The notes: generated by a model not told the origin, from the letters alone. DNA of 8,847 nucleotides from an uncultured Clostridium sp. (GCF_934754925.1 NZ_CAKVJA010000065.1:1-8847), one strand, 5' to 3'. Counted from the stretch's first letter, positions 1-6,399 are shown. Translations and numbers: made by a program.

Positions 1-60
1 ATTTGGTCAGTCGAATTTACTCAGCGACTGAAAGGAGTCGAGTTTCCTTTAAATAAATAA
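1..60 (+). other. Nested inverted repeats; possible tail of an upstream gene
   Basis: Frame 1 is open from the window edge to a TAA at 58-60, so this could be the last 19 codons of an upstream gene. It also holds competing hairpins: CAGTCG 8-13 with CGACTG 25-30; GACT 26-29 with AGTC 36-39, extended by ACTC/GAGT around a bulge; and AAAGGA 31-36 with TCCTTT 45-50. The last is followed by an A/T-rich stretch but no clean T-run, so it would be a poor terminator. Coding tail and structured spacer cannot be separated from the sequence alone. Confidence 0.3.
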
Positions 61-109
61 AAAGAAATAAATTTATTCATTATATAAATAATTTTAGGAG
101 GACATAACA

Positions 110-1705
110 TTGGCTGATTACATAAATGAGATTAAAAAGAGAAGAACCTTTGCAATTATTTCTCACCCTGATGCTGGTAAAACAACATTAACAGAAAAGT
201 TCCTATTATACGGAGGAGCAATAAGACTTGCAGGTTCAGTAAAAGCAAGAAAAGCATCAACACATGCTGTTTCAGACTGGATGGAAATAGAAAAGCAAAG
301 AGGTATTTCTGTTACTTCATCTGTTATGCAATTTAACTATGCAGGACACTGCATAAACATTCTAGATACTCCAGGACACCAAGACTTCTCAGAAGATACA
401 TATAGAACGCTTATGGCTGCTGACTCTGCTGTAATGGTAGTTGACGCCGCTAAAGGGGTGGAAGATCAAACAAGAAAGCTATTCCATGTTTGTTCATTAA
501 GAGAAATGCCAATCTTCACATTCATCAACAAGATGGATAGAGAAGCTCAAGATCCATTTGGATTATTAGAAGATATTGAAGCAGAACTAGGAATCAAAAC
601 ATATCCAATGAATTGGCCAATAGGTTCTGGTAAGGATTTTAAAGGTGTTTACGATAGACAAAATCAAAGAATCATAGCATTTAATGGTGGAAATCATGGT
701 TCTACAGAAGTTGAGGCTATTGAAGGTTCTGTTGATGATGAAAAGTTCAGAGAAATATTAGGTGAAGCACTTCACGATAAATTAATGGAAGATATTGAAC
801 TTCTTGATATTGCTGGTGATGAACTTGATATGGAAAAGGTTAGATTAGGAGAATTAACTCCAGTATTCTTTGGATCAGCTTTAACAAACTTTGGTGTTGA
901 GCCATTCCTAGAGCATTTCTTACAAATGACTACATCACCACTTGCTAGAAACTCAAATATTGGAGAAATAGATCCATTTGATGATAAATTCTCTGCATTT
1001 GTATTTAAGATTCAGGCAAACATGAACAAAGCTCATAGAGATAGAATTGCTTTCATGAGAATTTGCTCAGGTAAGTTTACTAAGGGTGAAGAAGTATTCC
1101 ACATGCAAGGTGGAAAGAAACTTAAGCTAGCTCAACCTCAACAATTCATGGCTGAAAACAGAGAAATTGTTGAAGAGGCTTATGCTGGAGATATTATAGG
1201 GGTATTCGATCCAGGTATATTCTCAATAGGAGATACTTTATGTTCACCATCTAAAAAGTTCAGATTTGAAGGAATTCCAACATTCGCTCCTGAACATTTT
1301 GCTAGAGTTAGACCAGTGGATACTATGAAGAGAAAACAATTCGTTAAGGGTGTTACTCAAATAGCTCAAGAAGGGGCTATCCAAGTATTTAAAGAAAACC
1401 ATGTTGGTATGGAAGAAATAATTGTAGGGGTTGTAGGTGTACTTCAATTTGAAGTTCTTGAATACAGACTTAAAAATGAATACAATGTTGACATCAAGAT
1501 GGATAGACTTGCATTTAGATATGTAAGATGGGTTGAAAGCTATGATGGAGATATTGATAGATTAAATTTAACATCTGATGCTAAGAGAGTTAAGGACTTT
1601 AAAGATAGAGACTTAATAATATTCCAAAATGACTGGGGAATTAACTGGGCTCTTGACCACAATAAAGGATTAGTTCTTTCTGGTGTAGGTAAGAGTGACG
1701 AGTAA
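110..1705 (+). CDS. prfC: Peptide chain release factor 3 (RF3), translational GTPase
   Basis: This is a 531-residue protein of normal RF3 length. RF3 is a cytoplasmic GTPase that removes RF1 and RF2 from the ribosome after peptide release, so the factors recycle. The GTP-binding motifs are in order: P-loop SHPDAGKT at residues 18-25, the switch I segment QRGISVT at 63-69, DTPGHQDF at 86-93, NKMD at 140-143 and GSA at 255-257. A domain II/III-like part follows (about 290-520), which in the family contacts the ribosome and the release factors. The start is TTG at 110: an AGGAGG Shine-Dalgarno lies at 96-101 with 8 nt spacing. The gene looks monocistronic, because a strong terminator follows within 80 bp and the next gene is on the other strand. 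No frameshift or lost motif was seen. Assignment rests on motif order, RF3-specific sequence character and length. Confidence 0.97.
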   Translation: MADYINEIKKRRTFAIISHPDAGKTTLTEKFLLYGGAIRLAGSVKARKASTHAVSDWMEIEKQRGISVTSSVMQFNYAGHCINILDTPGHQDFSEDTYRTLMAADSAVMVVDAAKGVEDQTRKLFHVCSLREMPIFTFINKMDREAQDPFGLLEDIEAELGIKTYPMNWPIGSGKDFKGVYDRQNQRIIAFNGGNHGSTEVEAIEGSVDDEKFREILGEALHDKLMEDIELLDIAGDELDMEKVRLGELTPVFFGSALTNFGVEPFLEHFLQMTTSPLARNSNIGEIDPFDDKFSAFVFKIQANMNKAHRDRIAFMRICSGKFTKGEEVFHMQGGKKLKLAQPQQFMAENREIVEEAYAGDIIGVFDPGIFSIGDTLCSPSKKFRFEGIPTFAPEHFARVRPVDTMKRKQFVKGVTQIAQEGAIQVFKENHVGMEEIIVGVVGVLQFEVLEYRLKNEYNVDIKMDRLAFRYVRWVESYDGDIDRLNLTSDAKRVKDFKDRDLIIFQNDWGINWALDHNKGLVLSGVGKSDE

Positions 1706-1740
1706 ATTTAAAAAATAGAAAATAAATTATTTAAATAGAA

Positions 1741-1791
1741 GCATGTAGTAAGATAGAAGAAAATAATAGTAATCTTACTATGTGCTTTTTT
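1741..1791 (+). terminator. Rho-independent terminator of prfC
   Basis: A 14-bp stem is formed by 1741-1754 and 1772-1785, including two G-U wobbles, with a 17-nt A-rich loop. Six Ts follow at 1786-1791. It lies 36 nt after the prfC stop codon. Confidence 0.9.
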
Positions 1792-1830
1792 ATTATAGTT
1801 TCTGTTAGATTAAATTATTGATATGGTACT

Positions 1831-1861
1831 CAAAATAGGGTTGCACAAATTACAACCCTAT
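1831..1861 (-). terminator. Terminator of the minus-strand 137-aa gene
   Basis: ATAGGGTTG at 1835-1843 pairs perfectly with CAACCCTAT at 1853-1861 around a 9-nt loop. Read on the minus strand, TTTTG follows the hairpin, and the hairpin starts 4 nt past the stop codon of the gene ending at 1866. The T-run is short, but position and stem fit a terminator. Confidence 0.75.
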
Positions 1862-1865
1862 CTCA

Positions 1866-2279
1866 CTATAAACTCTCTTTAGATTCCCTAACAATATTTC
1901 TATTGCAGAGATCTATCTTCAATGTATTTATCAATTCTTTAGTATTATTACTAAACACTAATTCTGTTATTATAGCGTCTTCGTCTCTTAATCCAAATTG
2001 CTCTCTTCTAACTAAATACAAATAACTTATGTTAGTATGATATAGATTTATAACATTGGTTATTGGTCCATTCGCAAACATTTCAGTTTCAGTTGGGTTT
2101 ACATTGTCATGAATTTCAAGTAATGATGTTAATATGTTATAATTAGGAACATAAAAACCTAAAGAAATAATTATATCTTTCATGTCATTATTATAAAATT
2201 CTAATTCTTTATCTAATAAAAAATCCTTTATAATATCATCATTATCATAATCTTTTAGAATTTTTATAAATTTATTCAT
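1866..2279 (-). CDS. Hypothetical acidic protein, 137 aa, family not recognised
   Basis: I do not recognise this protein. It has 137 residues, is rich in Asp, Glu, Asn and Ile, and shows no signal peptide, membrane segment, metal-binding motif or known catalytic signature, so it is probably soluble and cytoplasmic. The N-terminal third (about residues 1-45) reads as charged helices (FIKILKDYDNDDIIKDFL). The middle holds a Gly/Pro turn (FANGPITNVIN, about 68-78) and a hydrophobic-aromatic stretch (ISYLYLVRREQFG, about 84-96). The ATG start at 2279 is supported by a good Shine-Dalgarno on the minus strand (GAGGTGAGG, complement of about 2284-2292). It stands alone: prfC ends toward it and the adhesin gene diverges from it. 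Its own promoter and terminator support a real gene. A small immunity or regulatory role is possible but has no direct support. Confidence 0.75.
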   Translation of the reverse strand: MNKFIKILKDYDNDDIIKDFLLDKELEFYNNDMKDIIISLGFYVPNYNILTSLLEIHDNVNPTETEMFANGPITNVINLYHTNISYLYLVRREQFGLRDEDAIITELVFSNNTKELINTLKIDLCNRNIVRESKESL

Positions 2280-2318
2280 AATCCCTCACCTCGTAATCTT
2301 TCAGTATAATTTTTACAT

Positions 2319-2346
2319 ATAATACTAACAAACATAAACTTATCAA
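2319..2346 (-). promoter_or_regulatory. Predicted sigma-A promoter for the 137-aa gene
   Basis: On the minus strand, TTGATA (complement of 2341-2346) and TATTAT (complement of 2319-2324) are separated by 16 nt. Transcription would start about 30 nt upstream of the ATG. Confidence 0.55.
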
Positions 2347-2358
2347 GCAATGCCTAAA

Positions 2359-2453
2359 AGAAGTTATATTTTCTTTCCTTGTATCTTTCTATCTTAGTGT
2401 CAACAAATGGAATTACACTATGGATAAACATATTCTTTGTTTTTATAACTTCT
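2359..2453. repeat. 10-bp inverted repeat in the divergent intergenic region
   Basis: AGAAGTTATA at 2359-2368 is repeated in inverted form as TATAACTTCT at 2444-2453, 75 nt apart. The pair lies between the divergent promoters at 2319-2346 and 2477-2504, so it could be a pair of regulator half-sites. Chance is not excluded in DNA this AT-rich. Confidence 0.35.
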
Positions 2454-2476
2454 CTATCCTATTTTTATTAAATATA

Positions 2477-2504
2477 TTGAAAAGAACAACAAAAGTAATA
2501 TAAT
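2477..2504 (+). promoter_or_regulatory. Predicted sigma-A promoter of the thioester adhesin gene
   Basis: TTGAAA at 2477-2482 and a consensus TATAAT at 2499-2504 are separated by 16 nt. The expected transcription start is near 2511, giving a leader of about 55 nt. This helps to set the start codon of the gene behind it. Confidence 0.7.
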
Positions 2505-2552
2505 AGTAATTGAATGGAAATAATTGGGAATATATTAAATGTAATTTAAATG

Positions 2553-2569
2553 AAGGAGATGGTGTTTTG
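2553..2569 (+). promoter_or_regulatory. Ribosome binding site that decides the TTG start at 2567
   Basis: AAGGAG at 2553-2558 lies 8 nt before TTG 2567-2569. The in-frame GTG at 2564 would be only 5 nt away. The earlier in-frame TTG at 2510 lies at the predicted transcription start and has no ribosome binding site. Confidence 0.75.
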
Positions 2570-4525
2570 AAAACAGACAATAAAAAAGAAACTGCAAGAT
2601 TTAAGAAAATAAACAAAAGAAACACTAGAAAAAAACTTATATCATTTTTAACAGCCCTATTTATGATATTAGGGTTAAGTACATCAATAGTAAGAGCTGA
2701 AGAAAACGAAAGTTATGATTATACCTATAGGGGAGTAGAAATCAGTGGTAATCGTGTTGTAGTAAATGGAAGCAGTGCGTCAACAGCACTATTTAAGGTC
2801 GGAAACCCTGATGGGAGCATATCATATGCATATTGTGTAGATTTTGAGACTCCAGTAAAGGATGGACATAATTATTCAAGAGTTAATGTTGAAGATGCAA
2901 ATTACTACGATGAAGATAGTGCTAAGCATATTAGAGCAATAGTTAGAAATGCATATCCATTTATATCACTTGAAGAAATATCAAGTACTTTAAACTTAGA
3001 AAATTTAACTGCAGTAGAGGCAATAACAGCAACACAGTTAGCAATATGGAAATATGCTAATGCTGCAAATACACCATCTGATTTAACAGGAAATATTGCT
3101 ACTATATACAACTACTTAGTAAACTTAAATGGAGTAGAGAGTCAAATTTCTATAGCAAATATTATTTCTAAAGAGCCAATAGTTTATCAAAATGGTGATA
3201 ACTGTGATGTAGAATTTATATTTAAGGCTGATGGAAAAAATGCTGATGGTACTGATATTGATTTACAATACACAATAGAAGGACAATCAGAAGAATCAAA
3301 TGAGACAAATTTAGGTGTTGATAATGAAGGATATACTCATATTAAAGTTACTAATGTTAAGTCAGAACAAAATATCAAGTTTGTAGTACAAGGAGTACAA
3401 GATATAGGTTCAGATGCATTTTTATATAATCCACAAGGTGGAAGAGATAAATCACAAAGTTTAGTAGGGTTCCAATCAGGTAAAAAAGATATATCAAAAA
3501 CTTTTGAATTCAAATTTAAATTTGGAGAAGTGCAAGTAAAAAAAGTAGATGCAGATAATAAAGATACAGTTCTTAAGGGTGCTGAATTTACAATAAAAAA
3601 TACTAAAGGTGAAGTAGCAGCAGTAATTACAACAGGTGAAAATGGTATTGCATCAGCTAAGCTATTACCAGGGAGCTACACAATAGAAGAAACAAAAGCT
3701 CCAGAAGGATATTTAATAGTTAATGGACAACAACAATTCACTATAGAAGAAGGTCAAACAGAAAGTGTAAGTTTGACATTTACAAATAAAAAAGATCTTG
3801 GATCAGTAATATTAACTAAAGTGGATTCAGAAGATGAAACTAAAGTATTATCAGGAGTTCATTATGAGCTTTATGATGATGCATTAAATAAAATAGATGA
3901 TTATGTGACAGGAGAAGATGGAAAAATAACAGTAGATAACTTAGTTCCAGGCACATATTTCTTTATAGAAACAAAGCCACAAGAAGGATATGTTAAAAAT
4001 AAAGATAGAGTTTACTTTACAATAGAATCAAATAAACAAACAGCATTAGAAATAACTGAAAAAAATACTAAAATCAAAGGAAGTATAGAAATAACTAAGG
4101 TTAATGAAAATGAAAAACCATTATCAGGTGCTGAATTTGTTATAAAAAATGAAGCTGGAGAAATAGTTTCTAAGTCTAAAACTAATGAAGATGGAATAGT
4201 TAAGTTTATAGATCTTCCTTATGGAAAATATACTTATCAAGAAATTACAGCTCCAGATGGATATATATTAGATAAGACTGAATATTCATTTGAAATTAAG
4301 GAAAATGAAGAAATAATAAAAGCATCTCATACAAATAAAAAGAAAAATACAACAACAAATACAACAACAAATACTACAAATAAGAAGCCAAGCAGCACAA
4401 CAACTACTACTAAAAAGCCATCATCACCAAAGACTGGTGAAATTGGAATAGCAGGAGTTGTAGCAGTATTGCTATTAGCAACTGGTGGATTATTATTAAA
4501 TAATAGAAAGAAAAAAGAAAAATAA
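2567..4525 (+). CDS. Wall-anchored thioester adhesin: TED, three SpaA/Cna-B domains, SPKTG
   Basis: This 652-residue secreted protein is probably an adhesin covalently attached to peptidoglycan. From the TTG start at 2567, a basic n-region and hydrophobic core (residues 24-42) end in a likely signal peptidase site after VRA (44). Residues about 50-205 form a thioester domain: Cys90 in YAYCVDF and Gln157 in TATQLAIW are the pair that forms an internal Cys-Gln thioester in this family, used by streptococcal adhesins to bond to host proteins. Residues about 206-318 are an unassigned beta-rich stretch. Three SpaA/Cna-B-type domains follow (319-409, 410-501, 502-591). Each keeps a Lys-Glu-Asn set suited to isopeptide bonds (K326/E375/N407, K418/E468/N500, K511/E559/N590) with ETKAPEGY-like motifs. 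A Thr/Asn/Lys linker (592-618), SPKTG (620-624), a membrane helix (about 628-645) and a basic tail (NNRKKKEK) complete a sortase substrate. No YPKN-type pilin motif was seen, so a single-chain adhesin is likelier than a pilus shaft. The sortase gene follows. Confidence 0.93.
   Translation: MKTDNKKETARFKKINKRNTRKKLISFLTALFMILGLSTSIVRAEENESYDYTYRGVEISGNRVVVNGSSASTALFKVGNPDGSISYAYCVDFETPVKDGHNYSRVNVEDANYYDEDSAKHIRAIVRNAYPFISLEEISSTLNLENLTAVEAITATQLAIWKYANAANTPSDLTGNIATIYNYLVNLNGVESQISIANIISKEPIVYQNGDNCDVEFIFKADGKNADGTDIDLQYTIEGQSEESNETNLGVDNEGYTHIKVTNVKSEQNIKFVVQGVQDIGSDAFLYNPQGGRDKSQSLVGFQSGKKDISKTFEFKFKFGEVQVKKVDADNKDTVLKGAEFTIKNTKGEVAAVITTGENGIASAKLLPGSYTIEETKAPEGYLIVNGQQQFTIEEGQTESVSLTFTNKKDLGSVILTKVDSEDETKVLSGVHYELYDDALNKIDDYVTGEDGKITVDNLVPGTYFFIETKPQEGYVKNKDRVYFTIESNKQTALEITEKNTKIKGSIEITKVNENEKPLSGAEFVIKNEAGEIVSKSKTNEDGIVKFIDLPYGKYTYQEITAPDGYILDKTEYSFEIKENEEIIKASHTNKKKNTTTNTTTNTTNKKPSSTTTTTKKPSSPKTGEIGIAGVVAVLLLATGGLLLNNRKKKEK
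4346..4381 (+). repeat. Three tandem 12-nt repeats in the wall-spanning linker
   Basis: The unit AATACAACAACA occurs twice exactly (4346-4357, 4358-4369), with a third degenerate copy at 4370-4381. It encodes NTTT-NTTT-NTTN. A KKPSS motif also occurs twice just after. Because the unit is 12 nt, gain or loss of a copy keeps the reading frame and changes linker length by four residues. Confidence 0.8.
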
Positions 4526-4537
4526 TTTAGACTAAAG

Positions 4538-4587
4538 TATAAAACACAGAACCAAGCCAATTAATAGCCAAGGTTCTGTGTTTTATA
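4538..4587 (+). terminator. Strong hairpin terminator after the adhesin gene
   Basis: A perfect 16-bp stem pairs TATAAAACACAGAACC (4538-4553) with GGTTCTGTGTTTTATA (4572-4587) around an 18-nt loop, 12 nt past the stop codon. The TTTT and T-rich stretch at 4581-4592 is partly within the stem. The symmetric A/T arms could let it work on either strand. It should limit, though perhaps not abolish, read-through into the sortase gene. Confidence 0.8.
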
Positions 4588-4590
4588 TAT

Positions 4591-4682
4591 TTATCTGATG
4601 GCTAGTCCTTGCAACAATCCCAGTTAAGGGAGGAGATAACAACGGACACGCCCCTAGATAATGAATTCTAAGTAAGAATTCA
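4591..4682 (+). ncRNA. Candidate structured RNA leader of the sortase gene
   Basis: This stretch is much more GC-rich than its surroundings: 31 of 58 bases at 4597-4654 are G or C by my count. It folds by eye into one long irregular hairpin: 4591-4596 with 4656-4661 (6 bp, plus a G-U at 4597/4655), a 2x2 internal loop, GGC 4600-4602 with GCC 4650-4652, another 2x2 loop, GTCC 4605-4608 with GGAC 4644-4647, a large A-rich internal loop, and an apical hairpin TCCC 4618-4621 with GGGA 4628-4631. A second 8-bp hairpin follows at once (4662-4669 with 4675-4682), 13 nt before the sortase Shine-Dalgarno. I could not match it to a riboswitch or ribozyme consensus I know. A cis-regulatory or processing element is inferred. 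Confidence 0.45.
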
Positions 4683-4709
4683 ATTTATATAAAAAAAAGG
4701 AGGAAATTA

Positions 4710-5495
4710 ATGAAGAGGGTAACTAATACAACGTTATTTATAATCATAATATGCTGCTTATCGATAATTTGCTATAAATTTTATAATTATTTTATTGATG
4801 AAAAATTAAATAATGAAATTCAAAGTTATGCACCAACAATTAGCGATGTATATTTATCGGAGGATAGTAGCCAATCATCAAGTAATGAAGTGGGGGGAAA
4901 TAATAATCCAAATGAGGCAGAAGGGGATAATAAAACCATAAGTGAAAATCAAGAAGAATTAAAATCTATAAATAACAATTATGAAATGTGGATTGAAATT
5001 CCAAATACGAAAATTAATTATCCAATAGTACAAGGAAAAGATAATGAATACTATCTTAAACATAATTTTAAAAATGAAAGTAATATGTCAGGAACAATAT
5101 TTGTAGACTGTAACAACAATATAGATGAAGATAAAAATATCATAATATATGGGCATAATATGAGAAATGGTACTATGTTTAATAATATAACTAAGTTTAA
5201 GGAAGAAAGCTTTTTCAATAATAATAATACAATTAACATAATAAGAAATAATATATTATATCAATACGAAATATTTTCAATATATGTTGAAGATGAAAGT
5301 AAAGTTAGTTTAGAAATTGAGTTTACAGATAATGATGCTTTTGTAAACTATGCATTAAATGAAGCTTCAAAATCAATGTATAATAAAAATATTATTATAA
5401 CAGAAGAAGATAAAATAATAACATTAGTAACTTGTAGCTACGAATATACAGGAGCAAGGACTATATTAGTTGGAAAGTTAAAGAATACTAATTAA
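4710..5495 (+). CDS. Class B sortase (transpeptidase for wall anchoring)
   Basis: This 261-residue membrane-anchored sortase cleaves a C-terminal sorting motif and joins the protein to the cell wall. An N-terminal signal-anchor helix (about residues 8-25) is followed by an Asn/Ser/Glu-rich linker (about 45-88) and the catalytic domain (90-258). The catalytic triad is visible: His149 in IIIYGHNMRNGTMF, Cys242 in TLVTCSYEYTG and Arg250 in TGARTILVGK. The YGHNM and TCSYE forms and the NYPIVQG-D-YYL segment place it in class B rather than A or C/D. Its likely substrate is the adhesin just upstream, with SPKTG; the class B sortase of C. difficile is known to prefer (S/P)PxTG rather than the NPQTN used by S. 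aureus SrtB. The ATG at 4710 has AAAGGAGG at 4696-4703, 6 nt away. I leave the symbol blank because it may be a dedicated paralogue and not housekeeping srtB. Confidence 0.93.
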   Translation: MKRVTNTTLFIIIICCLSIICYKFYNYFIDEKLNNEIQSYAPTISDVYLSEDSSQSSSNEVGGNNNPNEAEGDNKTISENQEELKSINNNYEMWIEIPNTKINYPIVQGKDNEYYLKHNFKNESNMSGTIFVDCNNNIDEDKNIIIYGHNMRNGTMFNNITKFKEESFFNNNNTINIIRNNILYQYEIFSIYVEDESKVSLEIEFTDNDAFVNYALNEASKSMYNKNIIITEEDKIITLVTCSYEYTGARTILVGKLKNTN

Positions 5496-5535
5496 AGACA
5501 ATAATTACCTAAGTTTTACTAGCCTTATTTTGAAT

Positions 5536-5573
5536 ATATTTCTAAAGAAAGTTTACACTAAAATTAGAAATAT
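5536..5573 (+). promoter_or_regulatory. Hairpin between the sortase and the second thioester gene
   Basis: ATATTTCTAA at 5536-5545 pairs with TTAGAAATAT at 5564-5573, a 10-bp stem with an 18-nt loop. TTTTCGGAGG follows, so the hairpin ends just before the Shine-Dalgarno at 5577-5582. The tail is too short for a confident terminator; an attenuator or mRNA-stability structure is possible. Confidence 0.4.
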
Positions 5574-5591
5574 TTTCGGAGGTTTAGTCTG

Positions 5592-6305
5592 ATGAAAAAA
5601 CTTAGAAATAATATATTTATTGTACTATTTACATTAATAATATCAGTAATAAATTTAACTATTAATGTAATAGCAGATCCAATAGAAAAAATTCCTATAC
5701 CCAATCATACAATAATAACAGCTAAAGATGGAATTATTAATGTTGTAGGATATGAAAACTTTTATTTACAGGCACAAAGAATAGAATCAGATGTTGGTAT
5801 AGGATATTGTATAGAAGTAGAAAAAGATTATCCTACAGGACAAAACTTTGAATTTGTAGGTAAACCTGCAAGACAAGTTGTTGGAATGATGGCAGCTGGA
5901 TATCCTAATAAAACTGCAGCTGAACTTGGATTAACTACAGATGATAATGCATACTTTGCTACACAAATAGCAATATGGTGTGTTACTGAAGGATATCCTC
6001 CAAATAAATTTAAATCAAAGGATAAAGAATTGTTACAAGCAATTAAAAATATATATGAAGAAGGTATGCAATATACAGGTAATGATTTAGATTATACTGT
6101 TATGGAATATTATTATAGTGATTCTATTCAAAGAATAGTTATCTATATTAATAAGAAAAGTGAAACAACTGATGAGGGAAAAGATTGGAGCATAGGTATA
6201 AGACCTAATATACCAAGTGAGGAAGTACCAACATTGCCAGAAGTTCCTGATGATGAGAATGCATCAGATGAAAGTAATAAAGTTATTGTTCCAGGTTTGG
6301 GATAA
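5592..6305 (+). CDS. Small secreted thioester-domain protein without a wall anchor
   Basis: This 237-residue protein starts with a Lys/Arg n-region and a hydrophobic core (residues 8-26), with a probable signal peptidase site near VIA-DP (28-29). Residues about 40-190 form a thioester domain: Cys73 in GIGYCIEVE and Gln125 in YFATQIAIWC match the Cys-Gln pair and the TQxAIW signature of the wall protein upstream. An extra cysteine follows at 130. The C-terminal tail (about 191-237) is acidic and Pro-rich (PSEEVPTLPEVPDDE) and ends in VIVPGLG. There is no LPxTG- or SPKTG-like motif, no terminal membrane helix and no basic tail, and downstream frames close at once, so this does not look like a simple frameshift loss of an anchor. 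The ATG has CGGAGG at 5577-5582, 9 nt away. It may be released, bind the wall non-covalently, or act with the upstream adhesin. The domain call is firm; the role is open. Confidence 0.88.
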   Translation: MKKLRNNIFIVLFTLIISVINLTINVIADPIEKIPIPNHTIITAKDGIINVVGYENFYLQAQRIESDVGIGYCIEVEKDYPTGQNFEFVGKPARQVVGMMAAGYPNKTAAELGLTTDDNAYFATQIAIWCVTEGYPPNKFKSKDKELLQAIKNIYEEGMQYTGNDLDYTVMEYYYSDSIQRIVIYINKKSETTDEGKDWSIGIRPNIPSEEVPTLPEVPDDENASDESNKVIVPGLG

Positions 6306-6368
6306 TAGTTAAATTAATAATTATAAAAAATAATAATAAATTAGATATATTTCCCTTTTTACTAGAAG

Positions 6369-6399
6369 AGTACATAGTATATAATATGTACTGTATAAT
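6369..6399 (+). promoter_or_regulatory. Probable promoter region of the phosphatase gene with an operator-like dyad
   Basis: AGTACATA at 6369-6376 and TATGTACT at 6385-6392 form a perfect 8-bp dyad around GTATATAA. Two TATAAT hexamers are present, one within the dyad at 6380-6385 and one just after it at 6394-6399. Matching -35 hexamers are weak (TACATA at 6371-6376 for the second, 17 nt spacer). A repressor on the dyad would block either promoter. The rest of 6306-6423 shows no clear terminator for the gene before it. Confidence 0.45.

Noticed and set aside
1244..1447. Minus-strand ORF of 67 codons inside prfC
   Set aside because: Shadow of a strongly coding frame.
3524..4396. The adhesin as a major pilin
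   Set aside because: The SpaA-like domains and isopeptide residues are present, but there is no YPKN-type pilin motif and no second pilin gene.
4327..4560. Minus-strand ORF of 77 codons rich in Val and Phe
   Set aside because: It is the antisense of the Thr/Asn linker, SPKTG and membrane tail of the adhesin, and has no ribosome site of its own.
4594..4607. CTGATGGCT resembles the 3' core of the fluoride riboswitch
   Set aside because: The upstream half of that riboswitch is missing: its place is taken by the adhesin terminator hairpin, with no matching first stem or pseudoknot partner.
4598..4627. Nine-codon leader ORF (MASPCNNPS) in the sortase leader
   Set aside because: No Shine-Dalgarno precedes it, and the sequence is better explained as part of the RNA structure.
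4591..4682. A c-di-GMP riboswitch, expected because such switches control surface proteins and sortase substrates in C. difficile
   Set aside because: I cannot find the conserved segments of class I or class II as I know them. Kept as an unidentified structured element.
5552..5557. TTTACA elements (also near 2312 and 8060) as possible promoters for a TcdR/BotR-like sigma factor
   Set aside because: No matching -10 at a consistent spacing, and the hexamer is frequent by chance in such AT-rich DNA.
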